DNA of 64,000 nt from Saccharomonospora viridis DSM 43017 (GCF_000023865.1 NC_013159.1:3312001-3376000); one strand, 5' to 3'; shown: positions 35,509-46,736, numbered from the stretch's first letter. The notes: generated by a model from the letters alone, not told the origin. Numbers and translations are program-made.

Positions 35509-35979
35509 TCATACCTCGTTCACATTCGCCGATCCGAGCGCGTTAGCGTTCTCATCATCAGTTCGCCCAATGGAGCGCTTAGCCTCTTCAAGTTTTTCGA
35601 TGAACCCATCAACATATTCCTGCATCGACTTATTTGACTTCTCGATTGCGGCCAGCCCGTCTTGCAGTGATTTCACAAAGCGGTTACTCGGTTCATCATT
35701 TGACGGCGCATAAGAGGCCGTTTCCGCCTGGCTGAACGTAGCGCGATCCTCTCTCAGCTGTTCCGCCAGCTCCTTCCAGTCCGCGATGATCGCCTCGATC
35801 TCTTCCCTGTCAAAAGACCACGAACCGACCGCGCCGAGTCCCACCGCGGCATCGGCTGCGGCCTTCACCGCACCGGCCACAGCCATCCCACCGGGCATCA
35901 CCGCGTTCACCGCATCAGTCGCGCTCACCCCCTCCGCGGCCTCCCGAATAATGGTGCTGTACCAGCTCTCCTCCGACAT
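35509..35979 (-). CDS. Small type VII secretion-associated helical protein
   Basis: This 156-residue first gene of the cassette has a small-residue-rich segment (GMAVAGAVKAAADAAVGLGAVGSW, 31-54), then a charged coiled-coil pair (DREEIEAIIADWKELAEQLREDR and KSLQDGLAAIEKSNKSMQEYVDGFIEKLEEAKRSIG). Two tryptophans (GSWSF, DWKEL) flank the helical part, as in WXG100-like or PE-like partners. I infer it pairs with the PPE-like protein encoded two genes downstream, but no family was recognised with certainty. Start: ATG at 35979; GTG one codon upstream is equally possible. The upstream 65 bp would carry the operon promoter. Confidence 0.7.
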   Translation of the reverse strand: MSEESWYSTIIREAAEGVSATDAVNAVMPGGMAVAGAVKAAADAAVGLGAVGSWSFDREEIEAIIADWKELAEQLREDRATFSQAETASYAPSNDEPSNRFVKSLQDGLAAIEKSNKSMQEYVDGFIEKLEEAKRSIGRTDDENANALGSANVNEV

Positions 35980-36044
35980 CACTCACTCACTCCCACTCGG
36001 TGTCACCAGAACGGTCACGAGAGTAACGGACTCACCACCCCGAG

Positions 36045-36446
36045 TCAGTCGGTTCCACGATCCAAACCCGGAATCAACACACTCAGCTCGGCCAAGGTTT
36101 CGTCGACATTCACGTGCCGAACACCGATCATGCCCGCCGCCACCGCGCCCGCCACGTTCCGCGGCGAATCGTCCACGAATACACACTCGTCCACAGCTAC
36201 CCCCAGTCGATCGGCGGTCAACCGATACACGGCGACATCCGGTTTGGCCACACCGACTTCACCGGAGAACACGAAAACATCGAAACAATCCCCAAGACCC
36301 CGCCGAGCCTCGGAACCACCCGCCGCGTTCGACAACAACGCCGTCCGCACCCCGCGGGTCCGCGCCCACCGCACCGCCTCCAGCAATCGCCACCCGTCGA
36401 CGTCCGTGAGCACACCCGCATGGTCCAGAACCAACCCCCGCACCAT
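36045..36446 (-). CDS. Capless HAD-like hydrolase, degenerate motif I
   Basis: This 133-residue HAD-superfamily protein has motif I LVLDHAGVLTD, motif II TALLSNAAGG, the motif III Lys in VGVAKPDVAVYRL and motif IV ECVFVDDSPRNVAGA. Motif I lacks the second Asp (D-H-A-G instead of D-x-D-G), the usual general acid/base, and there is no cap domain, so phosphatase activity is doubtful. Start: ATG at 36446 with a leaderless -10. It lies 65 bp downstream of the ESX cassette's first gene on the same strand but is probably separately transcribed. Confidence 0.82.
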   Translation of the reverse strand: MVRGLVLDHAGVLTDVDGWRLLEAVRWARTRGVRTALLSNAAGGSEARRGLGDCFDVFVFSGEVGVAKPDVAVYRLTADRLGVAVDECVFVDDSPRNVAGAVAAGMIGVRHVNVDETLAELSVLIPGLDRGTD

Positions 36447-36909
36447 TCCGCAACCCTATGCCCACACTTCCACACCACAACCGAACCGGCGGCCCGAGAT
36501 TGAAATCAATCACCCCGTTAAGTCCTATTTGAGCGAAACGCGTATTCGATTCCCCTCACGTCGCCCAAAGGGACAAAGCCGAACGACGGAACTCTCGACC
36601 TTCTTCGCCAAAGGTGAGCCGACAAGCCCTACAGGAAACGGCACAGCACTCAAAAGGGCCAAGCCCGCTCGACACCCCATGAAGACTCGCTTCCACGCCG
36701 GAGCGGATTGGCCCAGCGAGCAATCACGTACGAACCCCACTGGCACGAACCAATGGCGCGCAGACCTATAACACACTCCCACCGATCCCGCGCGCCGAGA
36801 TCGACCCGATCACCTCATCAGGTTCTGTTTGGGGCGAAAAGCGCATTCGCACCCTCTGTCTTAGTGGGCAGTCAGGGGGGCTGCCCACCAACACAACGGA
36901 GGAACAGCA
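36447..36909. other. Non-coding region with diverged direct repeats
   Basis: This 463-bp gap is of lower GC than most of the window. Short open frames on the minus strand (36525-36782, 36766-37008) have no ribosome binding site and look spurious. Two related segments begin near 36497 and 36797. A hairpin (gtgggcag at 36864-36871 with ctgcccac at 36881-36888) lies just before the ribosome binding site of the next gene. Confidence 0.5.
36453..36458 (-). promoter_or_regulatory. Leaderless-type -10 element (TAGGGT, minus strand)
   Basis: Reading the minus strand, TAGGGT is followed by 6 nt and the ATG of the HAD gene at 36446. No ribosome binding site is visible. Confidence 0.55.
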
Positions 36910-37385
36910 ATGCGAACGTTCCAGTCGGACAACGGGCTGCTTCCACTCAGTCCGTACGAGCCGGCCGAACTCGGCGATCTGGCCAAGGGGGAAATCGCCG
37001 AAGGGCAACTGACGCTCGATGACCTACTGGCCGAACTGCATGCGCAACATCCCACGCACTACGAGCGCACCATTCCCGCCCCCGGACGACGAATGCTGCA
37101 CCGGGTTCTCACCGCGCTCTTGGAAGTCCACACCGGACGCAGGGCCGCGGCCCAGCTCGACAACTGGCTGACACCCACACTGCAGCGGCTGATCCGGACC
37201 GCGCCCCGCGCGGTCGGCACCCGCTACGTCCTACGGAACATCCACGTGTGCCGACCGGCCGACGACGCACTGGAGGTATGCGGCACCGCCTACCTGAACA
37301 ACCGGGCTCGTGCCCTCGTGGCGCGCTTCGAGCATGGTGTAACAGGCTGGCGTTGCACCCTGTTCACCATGCTCGAGCCTCGCCG

Positions 37386-37389
<4 letters not shown>
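36910..37389 (+). CDS. Rv3235-family protein
   Basis: This 159-residue protein resembles the conserved actinobacterial Rv3235 family found beside secA: a Pro-rich N-terminus, [42 protein letters not shown], then [49 protein letters not shown]. The fold looks like a small alpha/beta domain with no catalytic signature. Start: ATG with gaggaa upstream. It is convergent with secA, overlapping its end by 4 bp (stop at 37387-37389 against the secA stop at 37386-37388). Function unknown. Confidence 0.85.
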
Positions 37390-40253
<2,864 letters not shown>

Positions 40254-40357
40254 CGGGTCGACCTCGCTAGCGGTGTCTGTAGTGGTCGTTACAAGCACCC
40301 AAACAGGGCGCCGGGCAGCACCCCCATCGTAGGGAATGCGCAGGCCCGCGTGCACGT

Positions 40358-40391
40358 GGCGGCCCGCGCGAATTCTTACGCGCGGGCCGCC
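40358..40391 (-). terminator. Terminator of hpf
   Basis: A perfect 13-bp inverted repeat (40358-40370 and 40379-40391) with an 8-nt loop lies about 50 bp beyond the hpf stop and 105 bp before the secA start, on the minus strand. Confidence 0.85.
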
Positions 40392-40443
40392 GAGAAGGGC
40401 CTGTCAGCGAAGACGGCCTGATCAGAGCGGCCGTCGAGGGGTG

Positions 40444-41124
40444 TCAGCCCAGTCGAATCACTCCGTAATCGAACCCTTTCCGTCGGTACACGACGCTGGG
40501 TTTCCCGGTCTCGGAGTCATTGAACAGATAGAAGTCGTGACCCACGAGTTCCATCTGGTACAGGGCATCGTCGATCGTCATCGGTTCGGCCGAATGCTGT
40601 TTCTCCCGCACGATGCGCCCGGGTTGCCGGGGAACGACACCGTCGTCCCAACGCTGCTCGGGCACGTCCAACTCGGCTGTCTCGTCGGTCGAGGAGGTCA
40701 CGGGCTCGGTAGGGGCCTCCAACACAGCGGTCCCGCCACGGCCACGACCACGACCCGCCGTCGACGCCCGGAAGGCCGCCGCGGTGGCCTCGGCGAGGGA
40801 CTCCGGGCTCCGTCGCCCGTAATGGACACGTCGCCGATCGTGCATCCGGCGAAGCCGGCTCTCCAACTTCCTGATCGCGGAGTCGAGCGCCGTGTAGAAG
40901 TCGCCTGCTCGTGCCTCGGCACGAACGACCGGGCCCTTGCCCTTGCCGGTGATCTCGACGCGTTGGCAGGTCTTGGCCTGCCGGGGATTGGGCTCGTGGT
41001 AGAGCTCCACGTCGTAGCTGATGACCTTTCTGTCGTAACGCTCCAGTCGGGCCATCTTCCCCGCGACGTGGTTCCGATAATGCTCGGGAACCTCCACGTT
41101 GCGACCCTTGATGACGATGTCCAT
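40444..41124 (-). CDS. hpf: Long-form ribosome hibernation promoting factor
   Basis: This 226-residue protein has an N-terminal S30AE/YfiA domain (MDIVIKGRNVEVPEHYRNHVAGKMARLERYD, about 1-105), a Gly/Arg/Pro-rich linker and the C-terminal dimerisation domain (SAEPMTIDDALYQMELVGHDFYLFNDSETGKPSVVYRRKGFDYGVI). Long HPF blocks the decoding centre and joins 70S particles into 100S dimers in stationary phase. Start: ATG with a strong gaggagg eight bases upstream. Upstream lies a 500-bp non-coding region with GTGAC repeats that likely regulates it. Confidence 0.95.
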   Translation of the reverse strand: MDIVIKGRNVEVPEHYRNHVAGKMARLERYDRKVISYDVELYHEPNPRQAKTCQRVEITGKGKGPVVRAEARAGDFYTALDSAIRKLESRLRRMHDRRRVHYGRRSPESLAEATAAAFRASTAGRGRGRGGTAVLEAPTEPVTSSTDETAELDVPEQRWDDGVVPRQPGRIVREKQHSAEPMTIDDALYQMELVGHDFYLFNDSETGKPSVVYRRKGFDYGVIRLG

Positions 41125-41633
41125 TCACGACCTCCTCGCTCATGCACGTGCGAGTGTTGAAACGGCGACCTCTGGCACCGAAGCAACGGCGGGAGACCGG
41201 ACGCGACAGAGATATCGGGCGTCCGAGCCGAATCAGCGCTCCGGCACCGGGGACATCGACTCTTCACCTCCCCTGCGGCCGGGACGTTCGTTAGCGCTGC
41301 ACGTTAGCCCGTGTGGAGCCGTCACAACAGCCCCCGCGAAGGGGGAGACTGTGACTTGACGAGTGGTGACAGTGCGTGACGAAACAAGGGTCGCAACACG
41401 AACGCCGTCACCCCCTCGAGGCAGCGCTCCGGCAATTGCTTCATACCGGTGACGCAATCGGATTACCCCGGCCTGGCTCTGCGTGACCGTGGGCTGCGTC
41501 ATATCCGGTCAACGACCGCCCCCACGGTTAAGTTCCCTAACCACCTGTGTGGGTGACATACGGTCACGTTCGAGCTCCCAGGGGACGAGTCACCCCAGGT
41601 CAGGGCGGATCGCCCCGGCCCGACGGCCCTCGC
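41125..41633 (-). other. Large regulatory region upstream of hpf
   Basis: This 509-bp gap has no supported gene. On the minus strand a ttgtga / taacgt pair near 41320-41300 could be the hpf promoter. A composite hairpin spans 41321-41355 (outer gtcaca/tgtgac, inner ccccc/ggggg). The GTGAC array at 41351-41380 and an inverted gtgac-atacg-gtcac at 41553-41567 complete the picture. Confidence 0.5.
41351..41380. promoter_or_regulatory. Tandem GTGAC boxes with 10-bp periodicity
   Basis: The pentamer (G/T)TGAC occurs at 41351, 41356, 41366 and 41376. The last three starts are exactly 10 bp apart, the pattern bound by dimers of OmpR-family regulators such as MtrA, whose gene is 5 kb away. The array sits about 230 bp upstream of hpf. 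Confidence 0.5.
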
Positions 41634-42365
41634 TCAAGACCTCCGCGGCGCCGGCGCCGCCGTGAGCGTCAGTGCCGCCCGCACCCGCACCCCGGCCCGG
41701 CTCAACGCACGAGCGCAGGCGTCCAGGGTCGCCCCCGTCGTCACGACGTCGTCGAGCAGGACGACGGGCGTTCCCGGTGCGGGCACACCGGCGGGGACCA
41801 CACCCACACGCCCGGACAGGTTGGCCACCCGCTCGGCACGTCCCAACCCCACGGCGTCCCGGACTCGCCCCGACAGCCGCAGGGCGGGGGCCACGGCCGC
41901 GGCCTGCCCACGCTCGGCCAATTCGGCGGCGCACCACCGTGCCAACGCCGTGACGTGCGGACCACCGCGGACCCGTGAGGCCGAGGGCCGCGACGGGACG
42001 GGAACGAGCCACCAGGTACCACCGGAATCCGGCCTGGCCTGCGCCAACGTCGGCACAACCCGTCCCAACGCCCGCCCCAACGGCGCGGCCAGCTCACGCC
42101 TGCCTCGTTCCTTGTAGGCGAGTACGAGCTCTCTTGCGGCACCGGCGTGCTCGCTCAACGCCGCCACGCCGGGCCGCACGACGACCGGCCCGCGGCCCAG
42201 TCCGGCCAGACAGCCCTCGCACGCGGCGGCACCCAATCTGCCGCAGGCGGCGCAGGACGACGGCAACAACAGATCCAGTACCGCCGCACCCATCCCTGCG
42301 ACGGCTGTGGCGGCCCGAGCCGGACGGGGCAAGCGCAGCGGCCGTCCCGACGTTCGTGTCCTCAT
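41634..42365 (-). CDS. comF: ComF-family phosphoribosyltransferase-like protein
   Basis: This protein of about 243 residues has an N-terminal zinc-ribbon-like Cys pattern (LLLPSSCAACGRLGAAACEGCLAG) and a C-terminal PRTase fold with the PRPP loop PVVLLDDVVTTGATLDACA. ComF proteins are linked to DNA uptake in competent bacteria; in actinobacteria the role is unclear. Start is uncertain: ATG 42365 (MRTRTSGRPLRLP) is used; ATG 42293 (MGAAVLDLLLPSSC) resembles other ComF N-termini and may be right. It follows lpqB by about 80 bp, as in M. tuberculosis (Rv3242c). Confidence 0.88.
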   Translation of the reverse strand: MRTRTSGRPLRLPRPARAATAVAGMGAAVLDLLLPSSCAACGRLGAAACEGCLAGLGRGPVVVRPGVAALSEHAGAARELVLAYKERGRRELAAPLGRALGRVVPTLAQARPDSGGTWWLVPVPSRPSASRVRGGPHVTALARWCAAELAERGQAAAVAPALRLSGRVRDAVGLGRAERVANLSGRVGVVPAGVPAPGTPVVLLDDVVTTGATLDACARALSRAGVRVRAALTLTAAPAPRRS

Positions 42366-42442
42366 GCCGACACGATCGCGGACACCACCGACACCCACCA
42401 GGCCGACGGCCGCATCGTGGACGACATCGGGGAGCGAACGGT

Positions 42443-44203
42443 TCAGCCCGGGTAGAACGGGACGGCGTTCGGCGAACTCTGCTGATGCGGCCGCCACACC
42501 GCGCCGATCTCACTGACCGTCCACAGGCCGTTCCTGTCGGCCACGACGATGGGCCGTCCCGGTGCCGCGGTGATCGCACGTATCGGCTGCATCAGGTTCG
42601 AGCTGTTGTACTGGTCGAGCCGGAAACCGTCCACCGACACCCGGACCACGGGGAAACGTTCGGACGTCAAGGCGACGACGAGCGTGTCCTGGTCGAGCCA
42701 GTCCACATCCACGACCGAGTCCATCCGACCTTCCTGCAACACCCGCGGGGCGCGCAACGTGACCTCGGTGGGAGAACGCACCACCGACGCCACGACGAGT
42801 TGTCGATCCACGATGAGCGCGGCCCGCGTGCCGTCGCGGGACAGCCGCAGCCCCGTGATCGCCCCTTCGTCGGGAAGGTCGAAGGCGTTGACCCGTTGGG
42901 TCACCCACCGTCCCGCCGGGTTCTGCTGGACCCGGATCACCTGCCTACCGTCGACGACGGTCCACACCTCGGTCGACTTGTCGTCCGAGGTCACGGGTGG
43001 TCGCCAGGTCGGCCGGGTCATGGTCTTGGCCTGCTGATCCACCACTTGCGTCGGACCACCGTAGCCGCCGACACGCAGCCGCACCCCCTCACCGACACGT
43101 TCCACCACGGCCAGCTGCTGACCGTTGATCGGTTGCGCCGCGCTGACGACGTCGTAGGTCCCGTCGCCCGCCGGCCCGTTGATCGGCGCGCCGTTGCCGA
43201 GCGAGTGCACCCGACCGTTCAGCGTCAGCAGTCCCGGCAGCTCCGAACTAGGCGACGACACGGTGTCGTAGGCGGGGAGGTCGCTGGGCCGCCACTCCGG
43301 CTGTCCCGGCACGAGCGGGGCGCCGTCGGACAGCAACTTGACCCTGCTCGTGGTGACGTGCTGCAACGACCGCACGATCTGCGCGGCCATCGACTTCCGG
43401 TCCTGCTCGCTTTCGTCGCCCAGCCCCGTCAACGGCACGACCAACGACCCGTCACTGTTCGTCGTGACGTTGCTGTCGAGCGTGGTGTCCTCGAGCGGGT
43501 TGCGGACGGCTCCGGCCAGGCCGTCGGACGGCCCGGACAGCAACAGGTCGATGACCCGGGCGGGCAGCCCCGACTGCGGCCGAGCCACCACATACCGCAC
43601 GTCGGGGACGAGAGCAGGGGCGTCCGGCGCGAAGAAATACACCGGAACCTGGCGATACGCCTCCGAGAAGTCGCTCTCGGTGATCATGATGTTGTCGGGC
43701 GGTTCGACGATGCGCCACTCCCCGTCGGACTGCCGCTGCAGTCGGACGGGTTTACGGATGGATTTCTGCTCATCCGCGATGAACGAGTTGTCGGACGCCA
43801 ACCGCCCCAGCACAGTGGCCCGAAGAGCGACCACACGCTGGTTGGGGTCCTTCGGCTGCTCGGCCTCGGGGGCGTACACCGTGCCGAAATCGTCCCTGAT
43901 CACCGTCACACTCGACCCCGGCTTCCAACTCTCCTGGATCCGGGTGGCGAGATAGGCCCGGGAGGCCGCGTGGTCGTTGGCGGTCTGCGCACCGTTGCGC
44001 ACGAATTCCCGCACCACCGACAGCGGGTCGAGGTTGGCCTGGGGTTCCGGGATCTCCTGGGTGGGCTGGCCCGCGTTCTGCTGCGGAACGGCCCTCGGCT
44101 GGGACTCGGTCGGGATCGCCGCACACCCCGCCGTCACGAGGGCACAGGTGAGAACGGCCACCAAAACCGCGACCGCTCTGTTCCCGGCGCCGCACCTCGT
44201 CAC
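42443..44203 (-). CDS. lpqB: LpqB lipoprotein, MtrAB-associated
   Basis: This 586-residue lipoprotein has lipobox VTAGC (Cys27), a GerMN-like domain (about 215-330, ARVIDLLLSGPSDGLAGAVRNPLEDTTL) and a C-terminal beta-propeller-like region with repeated short blades (ITGLRLSRDGTRAALIVD, VVDVDWLDQDTLVVALTSE, IRAITAAPGRPIVVAD). In mycobacteria LpqB binds the extracellular domain of MtrB and tunes phosphorylation of MtrA. Start: GTG overlapping the mtrB stop by 4 bp. It is third in the operon mtrA-mtrB-lpqB. Confidence 0.96.
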   Translation of the reverse strand: MTRCGAGNRAVAVLVAVLTCALVTAGCAAIPTESQPRAVPQQNAGQPTQEIPEPQANLDPLSVVREFVRNGAQTANDHAASRAYLATRIQESWKPGSSVTVIRDDFGTVYAPEAEQPKDPNQRVVALRATVLGRLASDNSFIADEQKSIRKPVRLQRQSDGEWRIVEPPDNIMITESDFSEAYRQVPVYFFAPDAPALVPDVRYVVARPQSGLPARVIDLLLSGPSDGLAGAVRNPLEDTTLDSNVTTNSDGSLVVPLTGLGDESEQDRKSMAAQIVRSLQHVTTSRVKLLSDGAPLVPGQPEWRPSDLPAYDTVSSPSSELPGLLTLNGRVHSLGNGAPINGPAGDGTYDVVSAAQPINGQQLAVVERVGEGVRLRVGGYGGPTQVVDQQAKTMTRPTWRPPVTSDDKSTEVWTVVDGRQVIRVQQNPAGRWVTQRVNAFDLPDEGAITGLRLSRDGTRAALIVDRQLVVASVVRSPTEVTLRAPRVLQEGRMDSVVDVDWLDQDTLVVALTSERFPVVRVSVDGFRLDQYNSSNLMQPIRAITAAPGRPIVVADRNGLWTVSEIGAVWRPHQQSSPNAVPFYPG

Positions 44204-45933
44204 CGTGTCTCCTCCTGCTCGACGACGTTGACGACGGCCTCGGAGCCGTCCCGGTCCTGAGACGCACTCAACACCGCCGTGGCCTCGCGGTTCTCACCGG
44301 CGGTCCCGCCCGACTCGGCAGGCGGGTCCGGAGGCAGCGGAACGGGGCTGTGCCGCAACGTGTCGCCCGCGACACGCGGCAACGTGAGTCGGAAGCAGGA
44401 ACCACACCCCGGCTCACCCCACGCCTCCAGCCAACCTCCGTGCAGTCGTGCGTCCTCGTGACTGATCGCCAGGCCCAGGCCCGTGCCCCCGGTCCGTCGA
44501 TTCCGCGACGGATCGGCCCGCCAGAAACGGTTGAACACCAACTCGGCCTCTCCGGGACGCAGACCGACCCCGTAGTCACGCACGCTCAACGCGACGGCAT
44601 GGTCGTCGGCGGCCAGGATCAGCCGCACCGGATGTCCCTCGCCGTGGTCCACGGCGTTGGCGAGCAGGTTCCGCAGGATCCGCTCGACCCGTCGACTGTC
44701 GACCTCCGCGGTGACCTCCTCGTCGGGGAGTTCGAGCACGATGTCGCTGCCCGTGTTCCCCTCCAACACCCCCCGTACCTGCTCGACGGCGCTGTGCACG
44801 ATGGACCGCACGTCGGTCGACTCCGCGGAGAGTTCCTCCACACCCGCGTCGAGACGGCTGATCTCCAGCAGGTCACGCAGCAGGGTCTCGAAACGGTCCA
44901 GCTCGTTGACGAGGAGCTCCGACGACCGACTCAACCCCGGTGGGAATTCGTCACGCGAGGCGTACAGCACGTCGGCCGCCATGCGCACCGTGGTGAGCGG
45001 GGTACGCAGCTCGTGGGACACGTCCGAGGTGAACCGCCGTTGCAGCTGGCCGAATTCCTCGAGCTGACGGATCTGTCGCTGGATACTCGCCGCCATCTCG
45101 TTGTACGACACGGCGAGTTTGGCCAGATCGTCCTCCCCGTCCACGTCGAGCCTGCGGTCGAGATCGCCCTCGGCGAAGTCCTCCGCCGCTGCCGCCGCTC
45201 TGCGTACCGGCAACACCACCTGGCGGGTCACCATGAACGTGATCACCGCGAGCAGAACCACCAGGAACGCGCTCCCCACCAACAGCGTGTTCTGCACCGT
45301 GGCCACGGTGTTCTGCTCGGTGTTCAGGGGGAACAGCAGGTACAGCTGGATCGGTCGCGTGGCCGTGGTCACCGGCGCGCCCACGATGAGATACGTCGAG
45401 CCGTCCTCGGTGTGGTACTGCACCGCGACCTGGTTGTTCTCGGCGTAGTTCATCAACCCGCCGGGCACCTTCTCCAGGGGCCCGGCGTGGATGACCTCCT
45501 CGACGGCCCTCCGAGGGTCCCCGGCCACGAGCACGGGCTCGAACGCACCTGCCGAGGAATTCTCCGTGTCCTGCGTGCCCACGGAACCGTTCGTGATGGC
45601 CTTGATCGCACTGGACAAGCGCTTACGCAGGGAGTCGCTCTCACCCGCGTCGCCGACGAGCTGACTCTCCGCCGTACGCACGGCCACTCGGAGCTGCTCG
45701 AGCGCAGCCCTCTCCTTGGTCTCGACGAGCCGGTCGACGATCTGGTTCTGCAGCACCACGCCCAGCACGAAGACGACGGCCGACGACAGCGCGAGCGTGG
45801 ACGTGGTCACCCGGAACTGCAGCGAGCGTTGCCACAGTTCCCCCAGGGCGACCATCCTGCGCCGACCGAACGCGGCTGCACGCCTGGCCACCGACAACGC
45901 CGACCGGCTCGACGAAGCCAGTCGTCCGTTCAT
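44200..45933 (-). CDS. mtrB: Sensor histidine kinase MtrB
   Basis: This 577-residue membrane kinase has TM1 (about 44-63), an extracellular domain (about 64-215), TM2 (about 218-240, LLVGSAFLVVLLAVITFMV), HAMP, the HisKA H-box in RRFTSDVSHELRTPLTTVRM and a HATPase (NLLANAVDHGEGH, VRDYGVGLRPGE, GGTGLGLAISHEDARLHGG). A long acidic/Pro tail follows. MtrB senses envelope/division status and phosphorylates MtrA. Start: ATG MNGRLASSSRSAL. It sits 9 bp after mtrA and overlaps lpqB by 4 bp. Confidence 0.97.
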   Translation of the reverse strand: MNGRLASSSRSALSVARRAAAFGRRRMVALGELWQRSLQFRVTTSTLALSSAVVFVLGVVLQNQIVDRLVETKERAALEQLRVAVRTAESQLVGDAGESDSLRKRLSSAIKAITNGSVGTQDTENSSAGAFEPVLVAGDPRRAVEEVIHAGPLEKVPGGLMNYAENNQVAVQYHTEDGSTYLIVGAPVTTATRPIQLYLLFPLNTEQNTVATVQNTLLVGSAFLVVLLAVITFMVTRQVVLPVRRAAAAAEDFAEGDLDRRLDVDGEDDLAKLAVSYNEMAASIQRQIRQLEEFGQLQRRFTSDVSHELRTPLTTVRMAADVLYASRDEFPPGLSRSSELLVNELDRFETLLRDLLEISRLDAGVEELSAESTDVRSIVHSAVEQVRGVLEGNTGSDIVLELPDEEVTAEVDSRRVERILRNLLANAVDHGEGHPVRLILAADDHAVALSVRDYGVGLRPGEAELVFNRFWRADPSRNRRTGGTGLGLAISHEDARLHGGWLEAWGEPGCGSCFRLTLPRVAGDTLRHSPVPLPPDPPAESGGTAGENREATAVLSASQDRDGSEAVVNVVEQEETR

Positions 45934-45942
45934 GCGTTCACC

Positions 45943-46629
45943 TTACGGGGGACCCGCTTTGTAACCGACGCCGCGGACGGTCAGCACGACCTCGGGATGC
46001 TCAGGATCCTTCTCGACCTTCGACCGCAGTCGCTGAACGTGCACGTTGACCAGCCGCGTATCGGCCGCATGCCGATAACCCCAGACCTGTTCGAGCAGGA
46101 CCTCACGGGTGAAGACCTGTCGCGGCTTGCGGGCCAGTGCCACGAGCAGGTCGAACTCCAACGGGGTTAGGGGGATGGCCTTGCCGTCCCTCGTGACCTC
46201 GTGCCCCGGCACGTCGATGGTGAGGTCACCGATGGTGAGCGTCTCGGCGGGCTCGGACTCGGTGCGCCGCAACCGCGCCCGCACCCGCGCGACGAGTTCC
46301 TTCGGTTTGAACGGCTTGACGACGTAGTCGTCGGCGCCCGACTCCAAACCCAGCACGATGTCCACGGTGTCGCTCTTCGCCGTGAGCATCACGATCGGCA
46401 CGCCGGATTCTGCTCGGATCGCCTTGCAGACGTCGATGCCGTTCATGCCGGGCAGCATGAGGTCGAGCAGGACCAGGTCGGGTTTGAGTTCGCGCAGCGC
46501 AGGCAGTGCACGAGAACCATCGGACACCACGGCGGTGTCGAACCCCTCGCCGCGCAGCACGATGGTGAGCATTTCAGCCAGAGCGGGGTCGTCATCAACG
46601 ACCAGCACACGCGCCTTCATGGGGCACAT
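45943..46629 (-). CDS. mtrA: Response regulator MtrA
   Basis: This 228-residue OmpR/PhoB-family regulator has a receiver domain with VLVVDDDPALAEMLTIVLRGEGFDTAV, phospho-Asp in LVLLDLMLPGMNGIDV and Lys in GADDYVVKPFKPKELVARV. Its winged-helix DNA-binding domain includes SLTPLEFDLL-like ITPLEFDLLVALARKPRQVFTREVLLEQVWGYRHAADTRLVNVHVQRLR (seen in parts). It governs replication, division and wall genes. Start: ATG at 46629 gives MCPMKARV, the same length as M. tuberculosis MtrA (228), and a -10 lies 6 nt upstream; ATG 46620 is the alternative. First gene of the operon. Confidence 0.97.
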   Translation of the reverse strand: MCPMKARVLVVDDDPALAEMLTIVLRGEGFDTAVVSDGSRALPALRELKPDLVLLDLMLPGMNGIDVCKAIRAESGVPIVMLTAKSDTVDIVLGLESGADDYVVKPFKPKELVARVRARLRRTESEPAETLTIGDLTIDVPGHEVTRDGKAIPLTPLEFDLLVALARKPRQVFTREVLLEQVWGYRHAADTRLVNVHVQRLRSKVEKDPEHPEVVLTVRGVGYKAGPP

Positions 46630-46635
46630 ATTCGC

Positions 46636-46641
46636 ACTATC
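46636..46641 (-). promoter_or_regulatory. Leaderless-type -10 element (GATAGT, minus strand)
   Basis: On the minus strand GATAGT is followed by 6 nt and the ATG of mtrA at 46629. It deviates from TANNNT at the first base, so it is a weaker case than the others. Confidence 0.45.
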
Positions 46642-46698
46642 GTCACCCACTTCGTGCACGACCCGGCCAAGAACGGCTGTGAACTGTGACTTTTTCCG

Positions 46699-46736
46699 AT
46701 CCTTGCGAGGAGGAGAAACCTCTTCCTCGCAAGGAT
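46699..46736. promoter_or_regulatory. Large perfect inverted repeat between divergent mtrA and IclR genes
   Basis: 13-bp arms (46699-46711 and 46724-46736) flank a 12-nt centre. It looks like a terminator stem but lies between divergent starts, 70 bp from mtrA and 50 bp from the IclR gene, so a regulatory role is more likely. Confidence 0.55.

Noticed and set aside
36525..36782. 85-codon minus-strand frame in the gap before the Rv3235-like gene
   Set aside because: No ribosome binding site or known motif, and part of it lies in the diverged repeat; coding is not supported.
44350..46170. 606-codon plus-strand frame opposite mtrB/mtrA
   Set aside because: Shadow of the mtrAB operon; no start signal or family similarity.
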